A DNA stretch of 42,612 bases from a virus. Of the stretch, positions 31,256 to 38,754 are shown one piece after another; position 1 is the stretch's first letter, and each line of letters opens with the position of its first letter. Below the pieces are notes generated by a model, which worked only from the letters and a program-made list of their open reading frames with translations, ran no database searches and was not told the DNA's origin. Position numbers and translations under genes: made by a program. The stretch is from positions 1 to 42,612 of the IMG/VR virus record IMGVR_UViG_3300020474_000034, one strand, 5' to 3'.

Positions 31256-32853
31256 AGATCATATCTACCTTTGTTTGCGTCAAAATTCTGAGTTATTTCA
31301 GATAAAGATAATGCCTTTCCTGCATAAACTCTGACGATAGAAATAAATCCAAGATACTCCCCACGATAATCACCACCACTTTTATCTGCTATACCTATAC
31401 CAAGTGTGCCGTTTGATTGACCAAGGGTTCTCATATTACTCAGAGTAGCAACAGAATTTTTATCAACATAAACTGTTCCTGACCCAGAGTTCACAACTAA
31501 TACATGCTGATGCCATACTTGAGTTGTTGGATTTGTACTGTAATCTACCTCTGTTTCTGAACCAGAGGTATTTTTATAAACTATACTATTATATCCAAAT
31601 AAAAGTCCATTTTCATTACCTGCACCACCATTCCAATCATCTTCAGCAGAGTTTGTCCAAAGATTTCCACCTTGCCATGGAGCTTGAGTAGGTGAAGATG
31701 CGTCATCATAATAATTCCATACCTCAATAGTATAAGTAGATCCTAAAGTAACTGCGGTATTAGGAAGAGATACATATCCTCCTGTAGCATCAAATCCTGG
31801 TCCATTTGTCCAATCAAACCAACCATCATCGTTATAAACTACTTCCGAACTATTGGTTATAGTACCTTTATTGCTCCTGACCAAGTTATTCCAATCAGTA
31901 CTACCACCTGATTGATCATCACCAGTATTTGTTGATGGATAAGATCTCCCCGTACCCCAAATAATTCTAGCGGCACCAGCACCACCAGCAGCACCATTTC
32001 CATTAGATGTAGTGCTGCCTCCTCCACCACCTCCACCAGCACCATAATTTCCTCCACTTCCAGCATCATCACTGGAACCATTAGATCCATTACTTCCACC
32101 AGATCCTGCACCACCTGCATTACCAGGAGATCCTGAGGTTCCAGCACTACCATTAGATCCTTCTCCCAAAAGACCTACACCACCTCCACCGGCACCACCA
32201 TCGTCATTAGTACTACCGGCACCACCACCGGCACCACCACCACCGGCACCAGCAGCACCATTACCTCCATCACCACCTCCAGCACCTCCATTACCAGAAT
32301 ATCCACCGGCACCACCACCGGCACCACCACCATCTGGAGCATTAGAGAAAATTCCCATAGAACCCTCTCCACCGGCACCACCGGAACCACCACCATCTCT
32401 TTCAGTTCCGGAAGATCCACCACCAGATCCATTAGAAGTATTGGTGCCACCACTACCTCCACCAGAACCTTGTAGTAAAGTTGTAGAACTACGAACTATA
32501 CTACTATTCCCACCAGATGCACCTACTCCACCCGCAGAACCAACATTAACAGTCAAAGTTTCTCCTGGAGTAACTGAGAATGTTCCATATGAAAGACCAC
32601 CTGCACCTCCACCAGCACCTGAGTTTTGTGCAATAAAAGATCCTGAATTATTTCCACCACCTCCTCCACCACCAATTACTACAGCAGAAACTTGAGTTAC
32701 ACCAGAAGGAACTGTGAATGTACCATTACTCGTAAACACTTGCTGTCCAAGAGGTGATGACACACCAGAAGAATAACTCTTAATATTCTTAGCATCAAGA
32801 GACAATACAAGTCCATCAGTATGTGTTTTGGGTATATTATAACTAACTGCCAT
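31252..32853 (-). CDS. Adhesin-like protein: LamG domain split by a glycine-rich insert
   Basis: 533 residues. Residues 1-30 (HTDGLVLSLDAKNIKSY) match the first strand of the LamG protein encoded next to it. Residues about 31-302 are an insert: a beta leader VFTSNGTFTVPSGVTQVSAV, then GGGGGGG and long GGAGG / GGGAGG runs ending GAARIIWG, a pattern of phage Gly-rich adhesin domains. From about 303 the lectin-like domain resumes (SYPSTNTGDDQSGGSTDWNN, YTIEVWNYYDD, WHQHVLVVNSG, YRGEYLGFISIVRVY) and ends LSEITQNFDANKGRYDL. Likely a distal fibre adhesin. Its ATG overlaps the stop of the upstream LamG gene (TAATG). Confidence 0.82.
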   Translation of the reverse strand: MAVSYNIPKTHTDGLVLSLDAKNIKSYSSGVSSPLGQQVFTSNGTFTVPSGVTQVSAVVIGGGGGGGNNSGSFIAQNSGAGGGAGGLSYGTFSVTPGETLTVNVGSAGGVGASGGNSSIVRSSTTLLQGSGGGSGGTNTSNGSGGGSSGTERDGGGSGGAGGEGSMGIFSNAPDGGGAGGGAGGYSGNGGAGGGDGGNGAAGAGGGGAGGGAGSTNDDGGAGGGGVGLLGEGSNGSAGTSGSPGNAGGAGSGGSNGSNGSSDDAGSGGNYGAGGGGGGGSTTSNGNGAAGGAGAARIIWGTGRSYPSTNTGDDQSGGSTDWNNLVRSNKGTITNSSEVVYNDDGWFDWTNGPGFDATGGYVSLPNTAVTLGSTYTIEVWNYYDDASSPTQAPWQGGNLWTNSAEDDWNGGAGNENGLLFGYNSIVYKNTSGSETEVDYSTNPTTQVWHQHVLVVNSGSGTVYVDKNSVATLSNMRTLGQSNGTLGIGIADKSGGDYRGEYLGFISIVRVYAGKALSLSEITQNFDANKGRYDL

Positions 32854-33533
32854 TACTGATACCTTCCTTTGAGTGCATTATAATTTTGTAATACTTCTGA
32901 TGCTGTGAGTGCTTTATTATTGTATATACTTGCGTTGGATATACGACCCCCAAAGTATTCACTTACTCCCGATGATTGACCTAATCTAAAAGTTTCTGAT
33001 CCTGAACTAGCAGTTCCAAATGAACTGGTTTTAGTAGCATCTAATGATCCATTTATGTAAATCTTTCTACTAGTATTTGCTGCCTGGACAAGCACAACAT
33101 GATACCAAGTATTAGTACTAAATGATGATCCAACAAGATTAGCACCACTTCCACTAAAACCAAATATAAATTCATTACTAGATGACAAAAATAACCCAAC
33201 TTGAGTACTTGTGCTTCTGTTTTTAGTTAATACTCCCTGCCAATTACCAGTCTTTGTTGGATACATCCAAACAGATAAAGTAAAATTAATACTTATAGGA
33301 GCATTAAGAGACTCTGTGCCACTGACATCTATATAATCATTTGTTCCATCAAAAACAATAGACCCACCATTATCAGAACTATAAGTTGGTCCATTAGTTA
33401 AAGTTCCATTATTACCTTGACCACTTATATCAGACCAAGATGTTCCACTACCAGGATAAGACTTAGTATTGCCAGCATCAACTGCTAATACAAGTCCGTC
33501 AGTAACTATTCTTGGTGAGTGTGTGCGTGCCAT
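32853..33533 (-). CDS. LamG/concanavalin-like lectin domain protein
   Basis: 226 residues forming one laminin-G-like jelly roll: VTDGLVLAVDAGNTKSYPGS, GTLTNGPTY, SIVFDGTNDYIDV, FTLSVWMYPT, NTWYHVVLVQ, RKIYINGSLDAT, GRISNASIYNNKALT and the closing EVLQNYNALKGRYQ. Domains of this kind bind carbohydrates and are common at fibre tips; the glycan is unknown. It is the undisrupted counterpart of the next gene, to which it is coupled by TAATG. CTAAATA lies about 23 bases upstream of the ATG. Confidence 0.88.
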   Translation of the reverse strand: MARTHSPRIVTDGLVLAVDAGNTKSYPGSGTSWSDISGQGNNGTLTNGPTYSSDNGGSIVFDGTNDYIDVSGTESLNAPISINFTLSVWMYPTKTGNWQGVLTKNRSTSTQVGLFLSSSNEFIFGFSGSGANLVGSSFSTNTWYHVVLVQAANTSRKIYINGSLDATKTSSFGTASSGSETFRLGQSSGVSEYFGGRISNASIYNNKALTASEVLQNYNALKGRYQ

Positions 33534-33555
33534 AATATATTACTTTTCTTACATA

Positions 33556-33562
33556 TATTTAG
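33556..33562 (-). promoter_or_regulatory. Late-type element CTAAATA
   Basis: Minus strand CTAAATA, 23 bases upstream of the LamG gene ATG at 33533, overlapping the last codons of the upstream gene (33559). Confidence 0.55.
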
Positions 33563-34047
33563 ATGAACTCACCCATATCATAGATATACATTCTTCCCAT
33601 CATAATCCAATAAGAAGTGAATACATCCTCAAAGTGCTCTGTAAAAAATGCAAATTTCTCATCAATAATTTGACGACCTAATACCTGAAAGTGTGCCTTT
33701 GATAATGCAAAGAATTCATCTAGTGCTTCTTCATCCCCTTGCTTAAATCCACGAACATATAAATCCCGTGCCTCATTCATAATACCATGGCAACCTTCAG
33801 GTAAAACAACTTCTGTTCCATCAGGTAATGGTAATACTTTATTCTTTATGGTTCCCATAGAAAGTTTCATACAATCTCGACTTTGTTCTACAGATAGTGC
33901 TCTCTCATCACCATCTCTAAATGCATGTTGCACACATCCATTCGTACATTCCACAACACGAATAAGTGCAGTAGCATCTAATACTTCTTGAGATTGAGAA
34001 CACCAAATGTCCTTCCAATACTTATAATACTGCTGATTAACTTCCAT
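33559..34047 (-). CDS. Hypothetical protein downstream of purM
   Basis: 162 residues from the ATG at 34047 (MEVNQQYYKYWKDIWCSQSQ); a GTG at 34056 is possible but has no ribosome-binding site, while the ATG has GAGTG six bases before it. Soluble and acidic, with CTNGCVQHAFRDGDERALS, LPDGTEVVLPEGCHGIMNEA and a His/Phe-rich C-terminus (FFTEHFEDVFTSYWIMMGRM). Not recognised. It is the last gene of the purC-purM operon, starting about ten bases after the purM stop. Confidence 0.6.
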   Translation of the reverse strand: MEVNQQYYKYWKDIWCSQSQEVLDATALIRVVECTNGCVQHAFRDGDERALSVEQSRDCMKLSMGTIKNKVLPLPDGTEVVLPEGCHGIMNEARDLYVRGFKQGDEEALDEFFALSKAHFQVLGRQIIDEKFAFFTEHFEDVFTSYWIMMGRMYIYDMGEFI

Positions 34048-34056
34048 AATATTCAC

Positions 34057-34992
34057 TCATTTATTTTTAATAGTTCCAATAACCCATGATCTCATACCAA
34101 ATGGTGTATCAGCAATCAAAGATTGAGCCATTTTAACTGTACTTGGTGCCACCACTAAACAGAATCCAATACCACAGTTGAATACATTACGCATCTCTTC
34201 CTCAGCAATGTCTCCTGCCTTTTGGATCTTGTTAAACAATTCTGGTCGTTCCCAAGAAGACCAATCAACATCAACTGTAAGACCTTCTGGAAGGCATCGT
34301 GGAAGGTTCTCAGGGATACCACCACCTGTGATATGTGCCATACCTAGAATAGGAAGTCCCTCCAACAAATGCATGATTAGACGGGCATAGATGGTGGTAG
34401 GTCTCAGCAACTCTGGCATATCCTTGTAGGTAATCTTTTGTCTCCACAACATATCATTGATGAGAGTATATCCATTACTATGAAGACCACTACTTTCAAT
34501 ACCAATGACTACATCACCTGCTCGGATTGAACTACCATCGACACCCCCATACTTATCTACAACACCAGTACAGAAACCAGCAAGATCATAATCATGTTGT
34601 CGGTAATGCTCTGCAGTTTCTCCACCTAACAATTCCATTCCAGCCATAGCACAACCAGTGGCAATTCCATTCACAATGTCAGTAACATTATCATCAATTT
34701 TTTTAGTAGAGATATAATCTAAAAAATATAATGGTTCAGCACCAGAACATATAACGTCATTGACGCACATAGCAACGAGATCCTGACCAATAGTGGTGTA
34801 ATCACGGGCAATCCTACAGATATTAATTTTAGTTCCGACACCATCAGCACCAGATACTAATACAGGGTTCTTATATTTTGATGGGATCTCCATCCTTCCA
34901 CTAAACCCACCAATATTAGGCGTTAATGCTTTCAGGTAATCAACAAAAGATCTACCTCTGATAATGTCAACGCCAGAAGTTTTGTAATCCAT
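34057..34992 (-). CDS. purM: Phosphoribosylaminoimidazole synthetase PurM (AIR synthetase)
   Basis: Closes the imidazole ring: FGAM plus ATP gives AIR, step five of purine synthesis. The 311 residues are a little shorter than bacterial PurM (about 345). Diagnostic segments: SGADGVGTKI (47-56), GQDLVAMCVNDVICSGAEPL, LLGGETAEH, GLHSNGYTLI, HITGGGIPENLPR. Together with purC it would divert host metabolites into purine nucleotides during infection. Its ATG overlaps the stop of a small gene (TAATG), so it is expressed from the purC transcript. Confidence 0.96.
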   Translation of the reverse strand: MDYKTSGVDIIRGRSFVDYLKALTPNIGGFSGRMEIPSKYKNPVLVSGADGVGTKINICRIARDYTTIGQDLVAMCVNDVICSGAEPLYFLDYISTKKIDDNVTDIVNGIATGCAMAGMELLGGETAEHYRQHDYDLAGFCTGVVDKYGGVDGSSIRAGDVVIGIESSGLHSNGYTLINDMLWRQKITYKDMPELLRPTTIYARLIMHLLEGLPILGMAHITGGGIPENLPRCLPEGLTVDVDWSSWERPELFNKIQKAGDIAEEEMRNVFNCGIGFCLVVAPSTVKMAQSLIADTPFGMRSWVIGTIKNK

Positions 34993-35138
34993 TAGTCTCT
35001 ACCTAAACGAATGTATAAAGTAATCAATGATTGTGATATCAAATCACAAGAATATGTAAATCCTTTCTTATCCTCTTCGTCCCAGTGTTCTCTTTGACTT
35101 TTGAGAAGTGTGGAGAACTCTTTGATCTTGGTTCTCAT
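34992..35138 (-). CDS. Small hypothetical protein between purC and purM
   Basis: 48 residues from the ATG at 35138: MRTKIKEFSTLLKSQREHWD followed by EEDKKGFTYSCDLISQSLIT. Helical and charged. The frame is open back to 35210, but that would overlap the upstream gene by more than 50 bases; a TTG overlapping the upstream stop is another option. The stop overlaps the purM start as TAATG. Function unknown; the tight coupling suggests a link to purine synthesis or simply compact packing. Confidence 0.55.
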   Translation of the reverse strand: MRTKIKEFSTLLKSQREHWDEEDKKGFTYSCDLISQSLITLYIRLGRD

Positions 35139-35154
35139 CTCTTCTTTAGATAAT

Positions 35155-35478
35155 TTATTCAATGATTTCACCTTTAGTGATTTGTTCGTGATATCGAGAC
35201 GTGACATCACGCAAGTATTTTTCTGCTTTTCTTTTACTAAAACCTGCTAGTTTCCATACGATGTAGTCCATCGTTGGAATACAAATAGGATTCCAACCTA
35301 CAAATCCATGTGTCTCTCCAGAATTCATAACCCAACAGGGAGCATCATCATTTTCAAGGTCTAGTGATTTACGATACTCTTCCTCACCATACATAACAAC
35401 TGCTCTCTCTGCTTCATTCAAACTCTTGAAGCAATCAAAGCAATTCTTTCTAATGATATCAGGGACGTGGTGTTTCAT
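35155..35478 (-). CDS. Hypothetical protein coupled to purC
   Basis: 107 residues, beginning MKHHVPDIIRKNCFDCFKSL. Middle DDAPCWVMNSGETHGFVGWN and C-terminal KLAGFSKRKAEKYLRDVTSR. Two Cys near the N-terminus (CFDC) could bind a metal but there is no second pair. The ATG overlaps the purC stop (ATGA). No family recognised; position implies coexpression with purC and purM. Confidence 0.6.
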   Translation of the reverse strand: MKHHVPDIIRKNCFDCFKSLNEAERAVVMYGEEEYRKSLDLENDDAPCWVMNSGETHGFVGWNPICIPTMDYIVWKLAGFSKRKAEKYLRDVTSRYHEQITKGEIIE

Positions 35479-36173
35479 TGAATAGCAAGTGGTTGCAGTC
35501 GGTCAAGGATCTCACGATAAGCAGGAACGATATCACCTTCGTCTTTTCTGAATAGATCCTTATCAAATCTTTCATCACTACCAATCTTCCAGAGTCTCAT
35601 ACTATCAGGACTGATCTCATCGGCAAGATACAAATCACCATGAGCATCATAACCAAACTCAATCTTAAAATCTACTAAATCAATACCCATGATATAGAAC
35701 ATCTGCCGAAGGTAATCATTGATACGTAGTGTCATCTCAACAAATGGATCGGGATTATATCCCATCAGACGCACACGATCTTTTGTGAGCAGAGGATCAT
35801 TCTTATTATCATCTTTCAAAAAGAACTCAACAATAGGATGAGGTAATGAGTAACCTTCCTGCAGAGTTGTCTCACGAACAATAGATCCAGCAGCACGATT
35901 TCTACAAATAACTTCTAGTGGAACAATGTCTACTTTCTTACAGATCATTTTATTAGCACCAACCATATTAATATAATGAGTTGGTATATTTTCTTTGGCA
36001 AGTTTCTCAAAGATAAGAGATGAGATACTACAACAGAGTGATCCCTTTCCCAAAGGATAGTCTTTTTTCTCTCCATTACCAGCAGTCACTTTATCATGAT
36101 ACTCAATGATGACACGATCAGCATCATCACCCTGATAAACAGTTTTGACCTTGCCTTCTATAATTACTTCCAT
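35475..36173 (-). CDS. purC: SAICAR synthase PurC
   Basis: Joins aspartate to CAIR (step eight of purine synthesis). Family features in 232 residues: EGKVKTVYQGDD near the N-terminus, GKGSLCCSISSLIFEKL, PLEVICRNRAAGSIVRE, DPLLTKDRVRLMGY, and DFKIEFGYDAHGDLYLADEI followed by SPDSMRLW. Length is normal for a bacterial enzyme. First gene of a coupled chain purC - unknown - unknown - purM - unknown. A terminator-like hairpin lies directly before its ATG, with a late-type element further upstream, so expression may depend on passing that hairpin. Confidence 0.96.
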   Translation of the reverse strand: MEVIIEGKVKTVYQGDDADRVIIEYHDKVTAGNGEKKDYPLGKGSLCCSISSLIFEKLAKENIPTHYINMVGANKMICKKVDIVPLEVICRNRAAGSIVRETTLQEGYSLPHPIVEFFLKDDNKNDPLLTKDRVRLMGYNPDPFVEMTLRINDYLRQMFYIMGIDLVDFKIEFGYDAHGDLYLADEISPDSMRLWKIGSDERFDKDLFRKDEGDIVPAYREILDRLQPLAIQ

Positions 36174-36196
36174 AAAAAAGAGGGTTTCTAACCCTC
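36174..36196 (-). terminator. Terminator hairpin abutting the purC start
   Basis: Minus strand stem GAGGGTT / AACCCTC with a three-base loop AGA, then six T and immediately ATG of purC. It lies nine bases after the stop of the cREC gene. No -35 in the loop here and no -10 downstream, unlike the PeSL-type elements. Confidence 0.8.
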
Positions 36197-36204
36197 ATAG
36201 TATA

Positions 36205-36522
36205 TCACTCTTCGTCCTGCTTGTAAAGGATACTATGAATTTTATTTAGAGACCTCTGCATGTTTGCGCGTCCTACTGGATTGTCTGTGTGAAATGTGAT
36301 GATTGGAAAGTCGTCTTTGGTATATTCACCAACGAAAACTGCCTCTTCTAACCAATTCATAAAATCATATCCAGTATGATCTGGGTCTGTATCTCCAAGG
36401 TCATGATCCAAAGAGATGTGAGTAGGATTCTCAGTTGCTGTTAAGAACATCATATCCTTTACATTTGATACGAGAGTCCAACTTTCTGGTGGAGTTCTTA
36501 CATCATCAAGATACAATTTCAT
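36205..36522 (-). CDS. Cyclic-phosphate processing receiver (cREC) domain protein
   Basis: 105 residues with a receiver-like fold: MKLYLDDVRTPPESWTLVSN, then THISLDHDLGDTDPDHTGYD, FMNWLEEAVF, FPIITFHTDNPVGRANMQRS. The LDDVRTPP and ISLDHDLG pairs identify the cREC family, a receiver relative proposed to act on cyclic phosphate ends or signals; no response-regulator output domain is present. It sits between a small membrane protein and purC. Role in the phage unknown, possibly RNA processing or host signalling. Confidence 0.75.
   Translation of the reverse strand: MKLYLDDVRTPPESWTLVSNVKDMMFLTATENPTHISLDHDLGDTDPDHTGYDFMNWLEEAVFVGEYTKDDFPIITFHTDNPVGRANMQRSLNKIHSILYKQDEE
36243..36249 (-). promoter_or_regulatory. 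Late-type element CTAAATA upstream of purC
   Basis: Minus strand CTAAATA within the 3' end of the cREC gene, about 70 bases before the purC ATG, with the hairpin 36174-36196 in between. Confidence 0.35.
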
Positions 36523-36527
36523 AATAA

Positions 36528-36752
36528 TTAATTTTTGTTTTTACATGATAATCCATAATAATAAATCTTATTGTGATTGTTCTGCCCCATTCGATAAGGA
36601 AACATTTCTTCTGCTCTTTCCTTTATCTGAAGTTCAGTTAAGTTTGGTGCCTCATAACAAATCGTAGACATGTAATAAGACATTCCTGCTGCTAATAAGA
36701 AAGACATAAAACTTATGACTAATTTTTTATCAGTTAGTTTACTTGTTGCCAT
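36528..36752 (-). CDS. Small membrane protein
   Basis: 74 residues: MATSKLTDKKLVISFMSFLL then one membrane helix (about residues 10-30, ending GMSYYMSTICY), followed by a soluble tail APNLTELQIKERAEEMFPYR and a C-terminal SCKNKN. No family recognised. Its ATG lies within the last codons of the 25-residue frame 36739-36816, and it ends six bases before the cREC gene. Confidence 0.55.
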   Translation of the reverse strand: MATSKLTDKKLVISFMSFLLAAGMSYYMSTICYEAPNLTELQIKERAEEMFPYRMGQNNHNKIYYYGLSCKNKN

Positions 36753-36816
36753 TTAGAGCATTCCAAAACAAGTATGAACCTGTTAGGAATACTATGCCTA
36801 CAATAATAATTTCCAT
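36739..36816 (-). CDS. Candidate 25-residue membrane peptide
   Basis: Frame MEIIIVGIVFLTGSYLFWNA ending LNGNK: almost entirely one membrane helix, like the tiny subunits of photosynthetic complexes or phage small membrane peptides. Not assigned to a known subunit. It lies after a terminator-promoter element and an AATAAATA motif, and its 3' end overlaps the next gene start. No Shine-Dalgarno sequence is visible, so it could be only leader sequence. Confidence 0.4.
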   Translation of the reverse strand: MEIIIVGIVFLTGSYLFWNALNGNK

Positions 36817-36821
36817 ATGTT

Positions 36822-36829
36822 TATTTATT
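36822..36829 (-). promoter_or_regulatory. Late-type element AATAAATA
   Basis: Minus strand AATAAATA ending six bases before the ATG of the 25-residue frame and 70 bases before the 74-residue gene. Confidence 0.4.
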
Positions 36830-36833
36830 TGCA

Positions 36834-36862
36834 AGCATACAATAAAAAAGCACCCCTGTCAA
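36834..36862 (-). promoter_or_regulatory. PeSL-like promoter in the psbD terminator
   Basis: Consensus -35 TTGACA (36857-36862) forms the hairpin loop; 17-base spacer of stem arm and T-run; -10 TATGCT (36834-36839), a four of six match. It would start transcription of the membrane-protein and cREC genes right where psbD transcription ends. Confidence 0.6.
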
Positions 36863-36870
36863 GGAGTGCT
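36844..36870 (-). terminator. Rho-independent terminator after psbD
   Basis: Minus strand stem AGCACTCC / GGGGTGCT (one T-G pair), loop TTGACA, followed by six T. It begins about 30 bases after the psbD stop. Confidence 0.9.
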
Positions 36871-36901
36871 GTGTCAGTTTGGGAAGTGGTCTCATTAAAG
36901 G

Positions 36902-37957
36902 TTAGAGAGCATTGCCTCTAGGCAAAACTTCCTCTGGAAAAATGAATTGTTCATGAGGTTGATCAACTGGTGCCAACCAAGCACGGATTCCCTCGTTTAA
37001 AAGTATGTTCTTTGTATAGAACGTCTCGAATTCAGGATCTTCAGCAGCACGAATCTCTTGACTCACGAAATCGTATGCACGAAGATTGAGAGCAAGACCA
37101 ATAATGCCAATAGAGGATACCCATAAACCCATAACAGGCACAAACAACATGAAGAAATGAAGCCAGCGCTTGTTAGAAAACGCAATACCGAAGATCTGCG
37201 ACCAGAAGCGGTTTGCAGTGACCATAGAATAAGTCTCTTCTTCCTGTGTCGAATCAAACGCCTTAAAGGTGTTTGCTTGCTCTCCATCTTCATACAATGT
37301 ATTCTCTACAGTAACTCCATGAATGGCACTGAGTAGTGCTCCTCCTAGTATACCAGCAACTCCCATCATATGGAAGGGGTTGAGCGTCCAGTTATGAAAG
37401 CCCTGGAGGAAGAGAAGGAACCTGAAAATCGCCGCAACACCGAAACTCGGCGCAAAGAACCAAGATGACTGTCCCAAAGGATAGATGAGGAATACAGACA
37501 CGAATACAGCAATAGGACCAGAAAAAGCAATCGCATTGTAGGGACGGATACCGATTAGACGTGCCAGTTCAAACTGACGAAGCATAAAACCTATAAGGGC
37601 AAAGGCACCGTGGAGTGCCACAAAATTCCAGAGTCCCCCAAGTTGGATCCAACGTTGGAAATCCCCTTGAGACTCAGGACCCCAAAGTAGAAGAAGAGAA
37701 TGACCCATAGCATCAGCAGGAGTCGAGACAGCTGCTGTAAGAAAGTTAGCACCTTCAAGATAGGAACTAGCAAGACCATGGGTGTACCAACTCGTAGCAA
37801 AAGTTGTGCCAGTAAGCCAGCCACCAATGGCAAGATAAGCAGTGGGAAAAAGTAGTATTCCAGACCAACCCACAAAAACAAAACGATCTCGTTTAAGCCA
37901 GTCATCCAAGATGTCAAACCATCCCCTCCCTTGTTGAGTGAGTGTTGAAGTAGTCAT
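36902..37957 (-). CDS. psbD: Photosystem II D2 protein
   Basis: D2 reaction-centre subunit of photosystem II, 351 residues as in cyanobacteria. N-terminus [20 protein letters not shown]; further segments [56 protein letters not shown] (His ligands for chlorophyll and iron) and the C-terminal [14 protein letters not shown]. Five membrane helices are expected. GGAG lies four bases before ATG. A sigma70/late composite promoter very similar to that of psbA is 27 bases upstream (37979-38012), and a terminator follows. The DNA looks richer in G and C than the surrounding phage genes, in line with host origin. Confidence 0.98.
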   Translation of the reverse strand: MTTSTLTQQGRGWFDILDDWLKRDRFVFVGWSGILLFPTAYLAIGGWLTGTTFATSWYTHGLASSYLEGANFLTAAVSTPADAMGHSLLLLWGPESQGDFQRWIQLGGLWNFVALHGAFALIGFMLRQFELARLIGIRPYNAIAFSGPIAVFVSVFLIYPLGQSSWFFAPSFGVAAIFRFLLFLQGFHNWTLNPFHMMGVAGILGGALLSAIHGVTVENTLYEDGEQANTFKAFDSTQEEETYSMVTANRFWSQIFGIAFSNKRWLHFFMLFVPVMGLWVSSIGIIGLALNLRAYDFVSQEIRAAEDPEFETFYTKNILLNEGIRAWLAPVDQPHEQFIFPEEVLPRGNAL

Positions 37958-37978
37958 AACTCCGTAATAAACTTATGC

Positions 37979-38012
37979 TATTTAGTTTACACTTCTTTAC
38001 AATTGGTGTCAA
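37979..38012 (-). promoter_or_regulatory. Composite sigma70/late promoter of psbD
   Basis: Minus strand TTGACA (38007-38012), 17-base spacer with TGTAAA starting five bases after the -35, -10 TAAACT (37984-37989) overlapping late motif CTAAATA (37979-37985). 23 of 34 positions are identical to the psbA promoter. The -35 includes the TGA stop of the 32-residue frame upstream. Confidence 0.75.
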
Positions 38013-38107
38013 TAAGAAGATATACCTACTCTTTGTTTCCGGTAGAGTTGGGGCCAGGTGTCCCGAATAATCTCTGCCAATTTATCGGGTGTGGATGAAC
38101 TAATCAC
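38009..38107 (-). CDS. Candidate 32-residue peptide between talC and psbD
   Basis: GTG-started frame coding (M/V)ISSSTPDKLAEIIRDTWP and QLYRKQRVGISSY. Its GTGA start overlaps the talC stop, with AAGGG five bases before GTG, and its TGA stop is inside the psbD -35 box. Composition (one amphipathic helix, basic C-terminus) is protein-like. No family recognised. The overlaps and ribosome-binding site argue for a real short gene in the petE-talC chain. Confidence 0.5.
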   Translation of the reverse strand: MISSSTPDKLAEIIRDTWPQLYRKQRVGISSY

Positions 38108-38754
38108 AGACCCTTGACAGAGTTCCAGTCTTTCTGGAACTGCTCAAGACCTTGATCTGTTAAAACATGATTATACATTCCCCAGAATACTTTTGGAGGA
38201 ATTGTACAAATGTTTGCACCAGCATCAAAACATCTTCCTACCTGATGAACATCACGAACTGATGCGGCAAGAATTTGAGTCGTACTAAAATGTTGACCAT
38301 AAACACCGGCAATTGCCTGAACAAGTGCAACTCCAGAGACAGAGTTATCATTCAGTCTTCCTACAAAAGGAGAAACATATGCGGCACCTGCACGACGAGC
38401 AAGAATTGCCTGTGCTACAGAGAAGATAAGAGTTACATTAACTTTCCTTCCAACAGAAGCAAGTGCTGTACATGCTTTCAGTCCTTCTACAGTGCAAGGT
38501 ACTTTGATTGTGACATTCCAAAGTCCTTCAAATTCCATTGCCTGGTCAATCATTTCTTCGGCAGTATCGGCAACAACTTCTGCTGATACGGATTCAAATT
38601 GATTGCTCATAGAAGAAATCTCTTTGATAACTTCCACGGGATCACGACCACTTCTCTTAATCAAAGTAGGATTGGTGGTGATACCCTCAATCATTCCTGT
38701 TGTATTTGCCTTACTGATTTCATCAATATCAGCAGTGTCTAAAAATAGTTTCAT
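38104..38754 (-). CDS. talC: Transaldolase TalC
   Basis: Transaldolase of the short TalC/FSA type, moving a three-carbon unit between sugar phosphates in the pentose phosphate pathway. The 216 residues show MKLFLDTADIDEISKANTTG, GITTNPTLIKRSGR, the Schiff-base Lys84 in NVTIKVPCT, VNVTLIFSVAQA, AAYVSPFVGRLND and SVRDVHQV. In cyanophages it is thought to support NADPH and ribose supply. Start overlaps the petE stop (TAATG), indicating coexpression with plastocyanin. Confidence 0.97.
   Translation of the reverse strand: MKLFLDTADIDEISKANTTGMIEGITTNPTLIKRSGRDPVEVIKEISSMSNQFESVSAEVVADTAEEMIDQAMEFEGLWNVTIKVPCTVEGLKACTALASVGRKVNVTLIFSVAQAILARRAGAAYVSPFVGRLNDNSVSGVALVQAIAGVYGQHFSTTQILAASVRDVHQVGRCFDAGANICTIPPKVFWGMYNHVLTDQGLEQFQKDWNSVKGL

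Noticed and set aside
32441-32695. Pro-rich plus-strand frame opposite the glycine-rich adhesin
   Set aside because: It is the reverse complement of Gly codons (GGN gives CCN), so the Pro-rich product is an artefact.
38275-38586. Plus-strand 103-codon frame opposite talC
   Set aside because: Antisense to a well-supported transaldolase gene, no ribosome-binding site or family signal.
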